From: JBCCFC01 sp965213595
GTDB lineage: Bacteria; Chloroflexota; Anaerolineae; Caldilineales; Caldilineaceae
DNA length: 64,000 nucleotides
NCBI GenBank assembly: GCA_965213595.1
Contig: CBDBZO010000002.1
Span: 620,001 to 684,000, forward strand
Direction: 5' to 3'
The notes under the pieces: model-generated
Seen by the model: only the letters and a program-made list of their open reading frames with translations
The model's database searches: none
What the model was told of the DNA's origin: nothing
Part shown: piece by piece, positions 43,787 to 51,940 of the stretch
Numbering within the stretch: the first letter of the stretch is position 1
Layout of the letters: every line of letters begins with the position of its first letter
Position numbers and translations under genes: made by a program

Positions 43787-44431
43787 TCAATGAATCTCGC
43801 GCGACAGCGCCGGGCGACGCCGCCCCCCGATAGACGGCCTCCGCAGCAGCCCCCACACCACGGCGTGCATGATCCAGCAGAGCCAAAAATTGCGCGTGTA
43901 GAAAAAGACAATAGCCGTGGCCAGGAGCGCGACCCCGCGCGCCAGCCTGTCGAGCGAACGCTGGGGAAGGAGCAGGGATTCGGGCAGCGCCAGCAGAATG
44001 GCGATCCAGAGCGCATGGTAGGCAGGTAGGTCGGGCGGGATGGGCAGCCGGAGCAGCAGCTCCCAAACGGCGGCGCGTAGAAAGGTCCAGTGAAATTGCT
44101 CCGCGCCCAGCCAAAGCAGCTCGCTGAACAGCTGTGGACGCGCATCAGCACCCGCGGGCGGCGATGGGGCAACCACCGTAAAGCGCACCAGCAGCAGCAG
44201 CCCCGCCAGCCCCGCAACGAGCCCCGCCCCCAGCGTCAGGCCGCGCACCCAATTCAGATCGGCCAGGCCCATCAACCTCGGCGAAACGCCGCCGCTAATC
44301 AGCGACAGGTAGGCAACCAGCAGCCAGCGCGACAGCCACAGCCAGCGCTGCCCCCCCGCGCCCCCCCGTTGAGGCAGCAGCCGCGTCATCCCCAGCGCGA
44401 CGAGTCCATACAGCAGCTCAACCCCAGCCAC
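43787..44431 (-). CDS. Polytopic membrane protein of unknown function
   Basis: 214 residues with six or so hydrophobic segments (for example LLVAYLSLISGGVSP, LTLGAGLVAGLAGLLLLVRF, ALWIAILLALPESLLL and LLATAIVFFYTRNFWLCWIM). The arrangement with AEQFHWTFLRAAVWE and WIMHAVVWG recalls CPBP-type membrane proteases, but the EExxxR and HxxxN signatures are not complete. The frame starts with GTG at 44431. Confidence 0.6.
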   Translation of the reverse strand: MAGVELLYGLVALGMTRLLPQRGGAGGQRWLWLSRWLLVAYLSLISGGVSPRLMGLADLNWVRGLTLGAGLVAGLAGLLLLVRFTVVAPSPPAGADARPQLFSELLWLGAEQFHWTFLRAAVWELLLRLPIPPDLPAYHALWIAILLALPESLLLPQRSLDRLARGVALLATAIVFFYTRNFWLCWIMHAVVWGLLRRPSIGGRRRPALSREIH

Positions 44432-44534
44432 AGGGCCGGCGCGGCGGGCGACAGTTGCGAACCAATCCAGTTGCTCATGCGCCGATTATAGAGCGTTGTG
44501 CAGAGTTGCCCAAAGTGGTAGAGTAGATAGCGAA

Positions 44535-44624
44535 CAGTTTTTAGTGAGCAGTGGTGAGCGAACGGTTTGAGTCGTTTTCAGTCGTCTGCTCGCCACTACC
44601 CGCTGACCATTCACCACTGAAAAG
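44535..44624. repeat. Inverted repeat of the AGTGAGCAGTGGTGAGC type
   Basis: TTAGTGAGCAGTGGTGAGCG on the left and CGCTGACCATTCACCACTGA on the right. It forms the leader region of the polyphosphate glucokinase gene. Confidence 0.6.
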
Positions 44625-44632
44625 GGGGAAAC

Positions 44633-45373
44633 ATGGAAATTCTGGGGGTCGATATCGGCGGCAGCGGCATCAAGGCCGCGCCGGTCAATTTAGAAACGGG
44701 CGAGTTTGCGGCGGATCGCAAGCGCATTAAGACGCCGCAGCCCTCCAAACCGGCTGCTGTGGCCGAGGTGGTGGGGGAGTTGGTAACGCACTTTGACTAC
44801 AGCGGCCCCATCGGCTGCACCTTTCCCGCCATCGTGCACCACGGCGTGGTTAAATCCGCCGCCAACGTGGACGACGACTGGATCGGCACGGATGCCCACG
44901 CGCTCTTTGGCGAAGCGACGGGCTCCCCGGTAAAAGTGCTAAATGACGCCGACGCGGCGGGCTTGGCGGAGGTGACGCTGGGGGCGGGCAAGGGCCGCGA
45001 CGGCGTGATCATCCTGCTGACACTGGGCACGGGCATTGGCACGGCTATCTTTGTGGATGGCCACCTGCTGCCCAACACCGAATTTGGCCACCTACCCATC
45101 CGCGGCAAGGACGCCGAACACCGGGCATCCGACAAAATCCGCAAGGACGAAGACTTGTCGTGGAAGCACTGGGCCAAGCGGCTCAACGAGTATTTAGAAC
45201 AGATGGAGTTCTTCTTCTCACCCGATCTCTTTATCATCGGCGGCGGCGTCAGCAAGAAGCACGCGAAGTATTTTCCCTATTTGAAGACGAACGCGGAGCT
45301 TGTGCCCGCGCAATTGCGCAACAGGGCGGGGATCATTGGCGCGGCGATGGCGGCGAAGGATTTGGAGAAGTAG
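44633..45373 (+). CDS. ppgK: Polyphosphate glucokinase (ROK family)
   Basis: A 246-residue ROK-fold kinase. EILGVDIGGSGIKAAPVNLE is the phosphate-binding start typical of PpgK; KVLNDADAAGLAEVTLGAGK has the catalytic Asp, LTLGTGIGTAIFVDG the second phosphate loop, and SPDLFIIGGGVSKKH the adenosine/polyP side. It phosphorylates glucose with polyphosphate (and often ATP). AAAGGGGG lies seven bases before the ATG. Confidence 0.93.
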   Translation: MEILGVDIGGSGIKAAPVNLETGEFAADRKRIKTPQPSKPAAVAEVVGELVTHFDYSGPIGCTFPAIVHHGVVKSAANVDDDWIGTDAHALFGEATGSPVKVLNDADAAGLAEVTLGAGKGRDGVIILLTLGTGIGTAIFVDGHLLPNTEFGHLPIRGKDAEHRASDKIRKDEDLSWKHWAKRLNEYLEQMEFFFSPDLFIIGGGVSKKHAKYFPYLKTNAELVPAQLRNRAGIIGAAMAAKDLEK

Positions 45374-45413
45374 AGGAAGCGGCAGGCGGCAGCTCGTCAA
45401 CTTGGAGACAAGC

Positions 45414-45475
45414 TGTCATTTCGAGCGGGTCGGCGAATTATGGAAGCAAACGACCCCGATTCAGCGAGAAATCTT
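45414..45475. repeat. Repeat of the TCATTTCGAGCGG...CAGCGAGAAATCTT type, copy 2
   Basis: TGTCATTTCGAGCGGGTCGG and TCAGCGAGAAATCTTC, as in copy 1 at 38224-38287. The remainder of the gap to 45588 shows nothing else. Confidence 0.6.
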
Positions 45476-45588
45476 CGCGCCATTTGCCCCTGAACCAGAG
45501 TACACCGTAACTATTTGGCCATTGCACAGAAAAAGCTGTCAACAAATTTTGGAGAACGAACTAAGCGGATTAGGGGCCGACTAAAACC

Positions 45589-45990
45589 ATGACCCACCCA
45601 GCGATTGACCAACAAGTCACCTTCCTCTACACGCGCGACCTCGCGGCGTCGATGCGCTTCTACGGCGAGACGTTGGGGTTGCCGCTGGTGCTGGACCAGG
45701 GAAAGTGTAAAATTTACAGGGTGGCGGCGGGCGCGTTTCTCGGCGTGTGCGAGGATGCCGAGGGCCCGGCGGGCACGCCGGATTCCGACGTCCAGCGCGG
45801 CGTGATCGTGACGCTGGTGACGGACGAAGTCGACGCGTGGCACGAGCATTTGCGGGCGCGCGGCGTGCCCATCGAAAAGCCGCCCACGCTCAACGAGGCC
45901 TTCAACATCTACCACCTCTTCCTCCGCGACCCCAGCGGCTATCTCGTCGAACTGCAGACCTTTCGCGATCCGGCGTGGCCAAAATCATAA
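45589..45990 (+). CDS. VOC (glyoxalase/bleomycin-resistance fold) protein
   Basis: 133 residues, two beta-alpha-beta-beta-beta modules. VTFLYTRDLAASMRFYGETL at the start and FNIYHLFLRDPSGYLVELQT at the end are typical, with a metal-type His and Glu. The substrate cannot be assigned. Confidence 0.88.
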   Translation: MTHPAIDQQVTFLYTRDLAASMRFYGETLGLPLVLDQGKCKIYRVAAGAFLGVCEDAEGPAGTPDSDVQRGVIVTLVTDEVDAWHEHLRARGVPIEKPPTLNEAFNIYHLFLRDPSGYLVELQTFRDPAWPKS

Positions 45991-46063
45991 CCGGTAACTG
46001 CCATAATTCTTCAGAAAGTTGTTCCCCACGATGTGCCAGTTACCAGTTACCACTCCCCAATTG

Positions 46064-46990
46064 CTATCCACTCGGCTCGTCGTCAAACAAATCCCCCAAC
46101 TCCTCCACCCACAGATCATCCAGCGGCAGAAATGTGCGCTCGGTAAAATCGGATTCGACGGCCTCCATGTAGCGGCGGATGTCGACTTCGGGCAGCTCGC
46201 GCGCAAGTTCATCGATCTGCGCCTCAATGGCCTCGGTGAGCTCCGCGGCCTGCCGCTCCAACTCGGATAGGTCGATGTTCATGCCAAACATGTGGTTTAC
46301 GCGCCGCATGATGTCGTACCACGCCTTGAAATCGTACTCGATGCGGATGCCCTGCGGCGCGTTGGATTCCATCTCGCCAAAGTGGTAGTAAGGCACAAAG
46401 CCGTAAAAGGTCATAAACTCGATCTGCTCATGTTCGGCCTGGTCGAGCAGGTAAGCGCCGATCGTCGCGCCACCCTCGTAGTTGGAAAATTTAACGGCGT
46501 ACTCGTCCAGCTCCTGCTTCATGTGCTGCAGGCTGTAGACGCTGGAGACTTCGCGGTCGCGGTCGTAGGGCATGGAGCCAAAGACGCCGCCCAGGGCCAC
46601 CACGCGCTTCGCGCCCACGCGTTTGGCGATCTCAAAAAAGGCGTCGGCGTAGCCATCGACGTTCATGTGCGGCTCGTCGCCCAGGAAGATCACCAGCCCC
46701 TTGTCGCCGTTGCCCGCGTAGTAGATTTCGTTGCTGGGCCGCTCCAGGCTCTCGCGGTAGCCCTCGTGCAGCTTGATCAGCGGGCGCAGCAGACTTTGCG
46801 TACCGGGCATTTGGAAGAGGTAGAAATCGCTGGTCGCGATCTCGCCAATGGGGCGCGCATCCATGTGCTCGACCAGGTACTCGGGCAGGCCGGACGAAAT
46901 CGAGCCGGCGTCCGCCCACTGTCGCCAGCCAGCGAGCATGTAAATTTCATTGGCGGTGGGGATTTCCCACAGGTTGAGTGCGTTGCTCAT
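46064..46990 (-). CDS. PAC2-family (proteasome-assembly-chaperone-like) protein
   Basis: 308 residues. MLAGWRQWADAGSISSGLPE, IFLGDEPHMNVDGYADAFFE, RVVALGGVFGSMPYDRDREV and SNYEGGATIGAYLLDQAE match the PAC2/COG2047 ATP-grasp-linked family. Archaea and Actinobacteria have such proteins near proteasome genes; none is seen here. The C-terminal 70 residues form an acidic helical region. Confidence 0.85.
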   Translation of the reverse strand: MSNALNLWEIPTANEIYMLAGWRQWADAGSISSGLPEYLVEHMDARPIGEIATSDFYLFQMPGTQSLLRPLIKLHEGYRESLERPSNEIYYAGNGDKGLVIFLGDEPHMNVDGYADAFFEIAKRVGAKRVVALGGVFGSMPYDRDREVSSVYSLQHMKQELDEYAVKFSNYEGGATIGAYLLDQAEHEQIEFMTFYGFVPYYHFGEMESNAPQGIRIEYDFKAWYDIMRRVNHMFGMNIDLSELERQAAELTEAIEAQIDELARELPEVDIRRYMEAVESDFTERTFLPLDDLWVEELGDLFDDEPSG

Positions 46991-47170
46991 GGTATAAGTT
47001 CTCCTTCAAAGAAGGGATATTACCAGCCCTAGCCCGGCGCGTCAACGGGGAAACTTACAATGTTGACGTAAATCTCTAGAATGTTTACCCACACAGCAAT
47101 TAAAGCTGACAGCAGATGTCTGCAGCTCTCCCTCAAGCCAATGCAAATTAAGAACAAACATTGGCGGCTA

Positions 47171-47234
47171 AATGACCGTCACTCTCCCAGGCGAGCAGGC
47201 TTGCCCAGTCGCGCCTGGACAGTGATTGTCACTT
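47171..47234. repeat. GTGAC-GTCAC hairpin repeat, copy 3
   Basis: AAATGACCGTCACTCTCCCA with GGCG on the left, and CGCCTGGACAGTGATTGTCA on the right. It lies between two minus-strand genes. Confidence 0.6.
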
Positions 47235-47272
47235 AAACTCAAAAATTCACCTTCTTCCGCGTCCCCATCTCT

Positions 47273-48070
47273 TCACAATGCCAGCAGCAGCACCGCATAC
47301 GCCGCTGCGCCAATTAAAAACGCGCTAAAGCGGCTTTCGCGATTTTCCGGCAGCTCCTCCTTGAGCACATTTAAGATCACGCCACCGCCGATAAAGGCCG
47401 TCAGCAGCACAATCCCCAATTCGGGAATCTCCGTCAGCGCGCCGATGGCCCAGCCGGTGAGCACCGCGCCGGACAAAATCCAGCGCCCGCTCTTGCGGTA
47501 GCCCCGGCGGTGATCCTCCTGCAGGCCAAAATCGTTAACAACAAAGTGCAGCCCCATGGCGATGGCGTAAACCACCAGGGCCGAGAGAGTCTCCTGCTCG
47601 CGGTGCAGCAGCAGGTAGCCAATCAGAAAGTTGTAAACCGTAAAGGAGGAGATGTGCAGCCAGTAGATGTTTGGCCGCGTGTGGTGCGCCTGCGGGACGG
47701 CTGTGCCGCTCGCCTCCGCTTCGGCCAAATCCTTCTCGTCGACGTCGCCCCCGCGCGTCTCCTCCAGCCGCGCCTGGGCCACCAGCCGCTCCAGCCCGTA
47801 AAAAACGACGAGGCCGAGCAGCGCCACGATGTAGATGTCGTAGTCGAGCGTCGCAAAGAGATCGTGGCCCGCCTCGACAAGCTCCGCCTGGCCCACGCCC
47901 AGTTCGGGCAGCAGATGCAGAAAGACGTAGGCAACGGAGGCCCCGCCCGCCGCCGAAAGCCAGCGGCTGCGCGGCGTCACCGAGAGAAAGCGCAGTCGGC
48001 GGGCGAGGATGTGCACAGCCGCCAGCGCCAGGGCAGCGATCAGAGCGGGGAAGGTAAAGGAGGGTTCCAT
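47273..48070 (-). CDS. ZIP-like polytopic membrane protein
   Basis: 265 residues with about seven to eight hydrophobic segments. A long acidic loop (about residues 100-135) contains a His pair (QAHHTRPN). SVAYVFLHLLPELG and the later GLHFVVNDFGLQEDH are reminiscent of the HxxxE-type metal sites of ZIP transporters. A metal-transport role is possible but not shown. Confidence 0.55.
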   Translation of the reverse strand: MEPSFTFPALIAALALAAVHILARRLRFLSVTPRSRWLSAAGGASVAYVFLHLLPELGVGQAELVEAGHDLFATLDYDIYIVALLGLVVFYGLERLVAQARLEETRGGDVDEKDLAEAEASGTAVPQAHHTRPNIYWLHISSFTVYNFLIGYLLLHREQETLSALVVYAIAMGLHFVVNDFGLQEDHRRGYRKSGRWILSGAVLTGWAIGALTEIPELGIVLLTAFIGGGVILNVLKEELPENRESRFSAFLIGAAAYAVLLLAL

Positions 48071-48103
48071 GATGCTGATCCCAGAACGAAGCAGCGCTTC
48101 GTG

Positions 48104-49513
48104 TTACAAGTTGTAGGCCGACTTCGCCAGCTCATAAGCCGCGGCGCGAGCCATGGCCTGCGCATCGTCCACGTCAATCACGCGGCGGGCGACGAGGCCG
48201 GCCAGCCAGTTGGCGTCCACGCGACGGGCCAAATCGTGGCGCGCGGGAATCGACGGGTAGGCGCGCGTGTCGTCGTTAAAGCCAACCGTGTTATACAGCC
48301 CCGCCGTCTCACTGACCAGCTCGCGGAAGCGCATCATGCCGTTCCACGAATCGAAAAACCACCAGGGCGGACCCAGGCGCAGCGCCGGGTAGTGGCCCGC
48401 CAGCGGCGCAAGCTCGCGCGAAAGCGTCGACTCATCCAGCATAAAGACGATTAGCGTGAGGCGCGGATCGTTGCCGTGGCGGTTGAGCAGGGGGCGCAGG
48501 TTGCGCGTAAATTCGGTGGCGGTGGGGATGTCCGCGCCCTTGTCCGCCCCAAATTTCTCAAAGAGCGGCGCGTTGTGGTTGCGGAATGAGCCGGGGTGCA
48601 GCTGCATCACCAGCCCATCCTCGGTGCTCATGCGCGCCATGTCGACGAGGAGATGGCCGGTGAACTGGCGCGCGTCCTCGGCGCTGGCGTTGCCGTGGAG
48701 GGCGCGCTGGAAGATAGTGTTTGCTTCATAGTCCGAAAGCACGGTCGTGTAGGGCGACAGCGCGGCGTGATCGGTGGCCGTTGCGCCCATCTCTTTGAAA
48801 AATTCGCGGCGCTGCTCCAACGCCTCGATAAACGTTGGGTAATCGACAACGTTCACGCCGGAAACTTCGCTCAACCGCTCAACGTTCTCGCGCCAGCCAG
48901 GCGTGTCGAGGTTGACCACGGCGTCCGGTCGGAAGGTTGGGCGGATTTGGCCGGGCCAGCCGGAATCGCGGATGGCCTGGTGGTGGTCAAGCGTCGAAGT
49001 CGCGGCGTCGGTGGTGCAGAGCGTTTCGATGTGGAAGCGGTCAAAGAGGGCGCGCGGGCGGAAGGCGGGCTGGGTTAATTTTTCAGCGATTTGGTCATAG
49101 ATGGCCTGGGCCGTCTCACCGCTCAACTTCTGCTCGATGCCAAACACGTCGTGCAGCTCATCGTCGAGCCACATGCCGGTTGGCGTGCCGCGGAAGAGAT
49201 AGTAGTGCTCGGCGAAGGTCTGCCAAATTTTTCGGTGATCGCTCTCCACCGCGCCGCCGTCCGCCCGCGGAATCCCCAACTCCTCCAGCGGGACGCCCTG
49301 TGAATAGAGCATCCGAAAGACGTAGTGGTCGGGGATGATCAGCAGTTCGGTCGGCGTGCCAAACGAGTAGTCCGGGTCAGCAAAAAGCGCCGGATCAACG
49401 TGGCCGTGCGGGCAGATCAGCGGCAAGTCGGCGACGGTGTCGTAGATTTCCAGCGCGAGCTCGCGCGTGGCGGGGTCGAAGTAGCGGTCGCGGGGTCGGG
49501 TGGATGTGGTCAC
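48104..49513 (-). CDS. uxaC: Glucuronate isomerase
   Basis: About 469 residues, uronate isomerase of the amidohydrolase superfamily. The start PRDRYFDPATRELALEIYD is followed by LPLICPHGHVDPALFADPDY (metal-binding HxH). ETLCTTDAATSTLDHH and SFRNHNAPLFEKFGADKGAD support the family, as does GPPWWFFDSWNGMMRFREL. It converts glucuronate to fructuronate. I prefer a GTG at 49513, seven bases after CGGAG; an ATG at 49549 lies just after a likely -10 (TACGAT). No other hexuronate genes are adjacent. Confidence 0.92.
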   Translation of the reverse strand: MTTSTRPRDRYFDPATRELALEIYDTVADLPLICPHGHVDPALFADPDYSFGTPTELLIIPDHYVFRMLYSQGVPLEELGIPRADGGAVESDHRKIWQTFAEHYYLFRGTPTGMWLDDELHDVFGIEQKLSGETAQAIYDQIAEKLTQPAFRPRALFDRFHIETLCTTDAATSTLDHHQAIRDSGWPGQIRPTFRPDAVVNLDTPGWRENVERLSEVSGVNVVDYPTFIEALEQRREFFKEMGATATDHAALSPYTTVLSDYEANTIFQRALHGNASAEDARQFTGHLLVDMARMSTEDGLVMQLHPGSFRNHNAPLFEKFGADKGADIPTATEFTRNLRPLLNRHGNDPRLTLIVFMLDESTLSRELAPLAGHYPALRLGPPWWFFDSWNGMMRFRELVSETAGLYNTVGFNDDTRAYPSIPARHDLARRVDANWLAGLVARRVIDVDDAQAMARAAAYELAKSAYNL

Positions 49514-49589
49514 AGCGAGGCTCCGGGTCTGAATCGGTGATGGTTGCATCTATCGTAGCACGGGCCGCGCCCGTCGAGAAGTTGCCCGC

Positions 49590-50372
49590 TTAGCCCACCG
49601 CTACCACCATCTCCCCCTCGCGCTCGGCCCACGTGCCGCATTCGCCCCCCTTTTCGCTCACGCCCAGCTCGACGGTCGAGCCATCGAAGCGCAGCGCGGG
49701 GTGGTAAAACTCGGCGACCTGCTCCGCCTCGCCCAAAATGTAGTGGCCGATCAGCGACTTGCGCGAGCGGTCCGTCGTGCGGTTGGGGTGGCTGCCGTGA
49801 ACGAGCTGGCCGTTGAAAAAGAAGACGTCGCCCGCCTGCATCACCGCCGGTTGCGCCGCCATGCCCGCCGGGATCGGGACGGTGATCTCCGTGAAGCTCT
49901 CCTCGCCGTCGGCGTCCGTCAGGCAGAGCAGCGGCAGCTCGTGCGTGCCCGGCACGTACTGCAAGCAGCCGTTCTGCTCGTCGCAATCGTCCAGCGCCAT
50001 CCACGCGGCCACGCACGTCCCCGGCTGGGCGCGCAGGAAGTACTGGTCCTGGTGCAGCGCCTGCCCTTTGCTGCCCGGCGGCTTGAAATAGACCATGGTC
50101 TGCACGGCATATGGCTCGGCGCTCAGCAGCGCCGTCAGGCAGTCGCGGATGCGCGCATCCAGCATAAAGCCCAGGCTGATTTCATCCCAGCGATGGGGCT
50201 GCAGCAGCCGCGGATAGCCGGAGGTATCTTTGCCTTCCTTGGTCGTTTGCCACAGCGCTTCATAGTGCCCAATATAGCGGTCGACCTCGTCGCGCGTGAA
50301 GAGGCCGCGCGCGATGGTGCAGCCGCTCTCGCGGAATTCGGTAAAGTTGTTGGCGGTTAGGTACTGGCTCAT
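49590..50372 (-). CDS. Phytanoyl-CoA dioxygenase (PhyH)-like oxygenase
   Basis: 260 residues, Fe(II)/2-oxoglutarate type. GQALHQDQYFLRAQPGT gives the HxD pair, QAGDVFFFNGQLVHGSHPNR the distal His, and RKSLIGHYI the 2-oxoglutarate arginine region. Start MSQYLTANNFTEF. The substrate is unknown; PhyH-like proteins also act on small natural products and ectoine. Confidence 0.88.
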   Translation of the reverse strand: MSQYLTANNFTEFRESGCTIARGLFTRDEVDRYIGHYEALWQTTKEGKDTSGYPRLLQPHRWDEISLGFMLDARIRDCLTALLSAEPYAVQTMVYFKPPGSKGQALHQDQYFLRAQPGTCVAAWMALDDCDEQNGCLQYVPGTHELPLLCLTDADGEESFTEITVPIPAGMAAQPAVMQAGDVFFFNGQLVHGSHPNRTTDRSRKSLIGHYILGEAEQVAEFYHPALRFDGSTVELGVSEKGGECGTWAEREGEMVVAVG

Positions 50373-50449
50373 GGAAAACTCCGGTGGTTGTCGACTGTTG
50401 TTTCCTCTATTATACTTTCCTTTTCAATTCAGGCAACCGCAGTTGATTC

Positions 50450-51331
50450 ATGGGTGCATTAACCAACAGACTACTGCGCCAACGCATTGTCGACGCCGTC
50501 GAGCGCGACCCACGCATCGTGGGCCTGCTCGACTACAGCTCGGCCAGCGAGGGGCGGGCCGACGCGCTCTCGGATGTCGATCTGGCGCTCTTTGTGCGCG
50601 ACAAAGCGCTGGCCGATGTCCGCGCGCAGTGGATCACCTGGGCCGGGCAGTTTGGCGATTTGCTGCTGGCTTATCATAGCGGCGTCGGCCACCCGTGGAC
50701 GGTCTACGACGCGACGCCCGTGCCCCTGCGCGCCGACTTCAACTTCTGGCCCCAATCCCAGCTCGACGTGGTGACGACCTGGCCCAATGCGCCGACGAGC
50801 GTCGAAGCAATGGTGCTGTACGACGACACGGACGGCGCGCTCAGCGGGCACGTCGCCAAAATCGTTGGCCAATCGCTGCGCCCCGCCGACCTGCAGGCGA
50901 CCTTCAACCAAATCTGCGGCGACTTCTGGTACTACACGCTGCGCACGCTCGCCAAATTCTGGCGCGGCGAAACGTGGAGCGCTCGCTTTGAGCTCAACTT
51001 TATGATGACCGGCAATCTCGCTGCCCTGCTGCGAATTGAAGCAGCGCTGCTCGGCCACGAACACGCCCTGGATCGCTGGTCGGCACAGCAGGCCGTGGCC
51101 GGGATCGAGAGGGTGATTTCGCCGCGGCGTTTGGCCCAACTCAACGCGTGCGTACCAGCCACTAGGGTCGATGGCTTGGAACAGGCTTTTGCGCCTACAG
51201 CCAATCTTGCACGCGAAGCTTGTATATCAATTCACGCCACAGCTGGCTGGCCGTGGCCGCGCGAGCTGGCAAATCGCGCATGTGCATTGGCTGCTTCGCC
51301 ACGGGCGAGCAATCCTTTGCCGTTTGACTAG
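50450..51331 (+). CDS. Nucleotidyltransferase-domain protein
   Basis: 293 residues. The N-terminal NTase motif is LLDYSSASEGRADALSDVDL (S-S...DVD). The long helical remainder resembles the protein at 23856-24785 and includes FWYYTLRTLAKFWRGETWSA. The domain organisation suggests an antibiotic- or kanamycin-type adenylyltransferase relative with unknown substrate. It is divergent from the PhyH gene. Confidence 0.78.
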   Translation: MGALTNRLLRQRIVDAVERDPRIVGLLDYSSASEGRADALSDVDLALFVRDKALADVRAQWITWAGQFGDLLLAYHSGVGHPWTVYDATPVPLRADFNFWPQSQLDVVTTWPNAPTSVEAMVLYDDTDGALSGHVAKIVGQSLRPADLQATFNQICGDFWYYTLRTLAKFWRGETWSARFELNFMMTGNLAALLRIEAALLGHEHALDRWSAQQAVAGIERVISPRRLAQLNACVPATRVDGLEQAFAPTANLAREACISIHATAGWPWPRELANRACALAASPRASNPLPFD

Positions 51332-51375
51332 CGCGCCTTTGCGGCCTAAACTAAGAATGTGATTTAGGACCTAAA

Positions 51376-51663
51376 ATGAGAAGCTATACAGCGATGAGAC
51401 AAGCAAAATTCAGCATCGAAGCGGGGCAGCACGCATTTCTCAGCAGCTATCAAACATATGGTTTCAAAGACCGCAGCGAGATGTTGAGAACCGCTATTGA
51501 AATGCTGCGCAAAGAGCTTGAGCAGAGAGAATTTGAGCAATCTGCAACGCTCTATGCGGAAATTTATGCAGAGGACGAAAAACTTCAGACGCTGACGGAC
51601 TCAGCCATCGCAGGGTGGCCTTCACGACGATTTCGGTATACCATCGGTATACCAATTGTGTGA
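51376..51663 (+). CDS. Antitoxin-like protein with a repeat-derived C-terminus
   Basis: 95 residues. The body AKFSIEAGQHAFLSSYQTYG, then SRSEMLRTAIEMLRK-like helix (here DRSEMLRTAIEMLRKELEQ) and LYAEIYAEDEKLQTLTDSA, is like ribbon-helix-helix/MazE-type antitoxins of the kind encoded ahead of PemK/MazF toxins. The final residues (RRFRYTIGIPIV) are read from the left end of the repeat element at 51646 and are probably not original. An internal ATG at 51394 is an alternative start. Confidence 0.65.
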   Translation: MRSYTAMRQAKFSIEAGQHAFLSSYQTYGFKDRSEMLRTAIEMLRKELEQREFEQSATLYAEIYAEDEKLQTLTDSAIAGWPSRRFRYTIGIPIV

Positions 51664-51838
51664 GTAAGCTGCGCGTTTGCCTGCGCAAAGTGACGGGGCG
51701 TTCGCCTCACCCCCTCCGCGCCGCTTCTACGCCGACAAGTCGGGTGAAGCCCCCTCTCCACGCGTGGAGAGGGGGTTTGGGGGTGAGGCGAATCCTGCCC
51801 CGCTTTTTCGCGCAGCTTCGCTACATAATTGGTATTAT
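51646..51838. mobile_element. MITE-like element splitting a toxin-antitoxin locus
   Basis: The left end GGTATACCAATTGTGTGAGT continues into AAGCTGCGCG; the right end CGCGCAGCTTCGCTACATAA continues TTGGTATTA. Read in reverse the two agree at about 22 of 28 positions. The inside holds a CTCCCC-GGGGAG hairpin with ACGCGT at its centre. About 190 bp, no reading frame. Confidence 0.68.
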
Positions 51839-51921
51839 TCGAGGCCAAAGACATTTTTCGAGATGCAGCTATTGATGTCAACATCGATCGGGCGCTAAAG
51901 AAAATTTTTGCGCTGGACTAA
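51829..51921 (+). pseudogene. C-terminal remnant of a toxin gene (MazF/PemK-like end)
   Basis: Directly after the repeat element, an open frame reads EAKDIFRDAAIDVNIDRALK and KIFALD before a TAA at 51919-51921. The pattern with a final I/V-D-R-A-L-K helix resembles the end of MazF/PemK-type toxins. No start codon or upstream catalytic part remains in this frame, so it appears to be what is left of the toxin. The assignment rests on a short match and position. Confidence 0.4.
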
Positions 51922-51940
51922 CCCCCCACCCACGTTCGTT

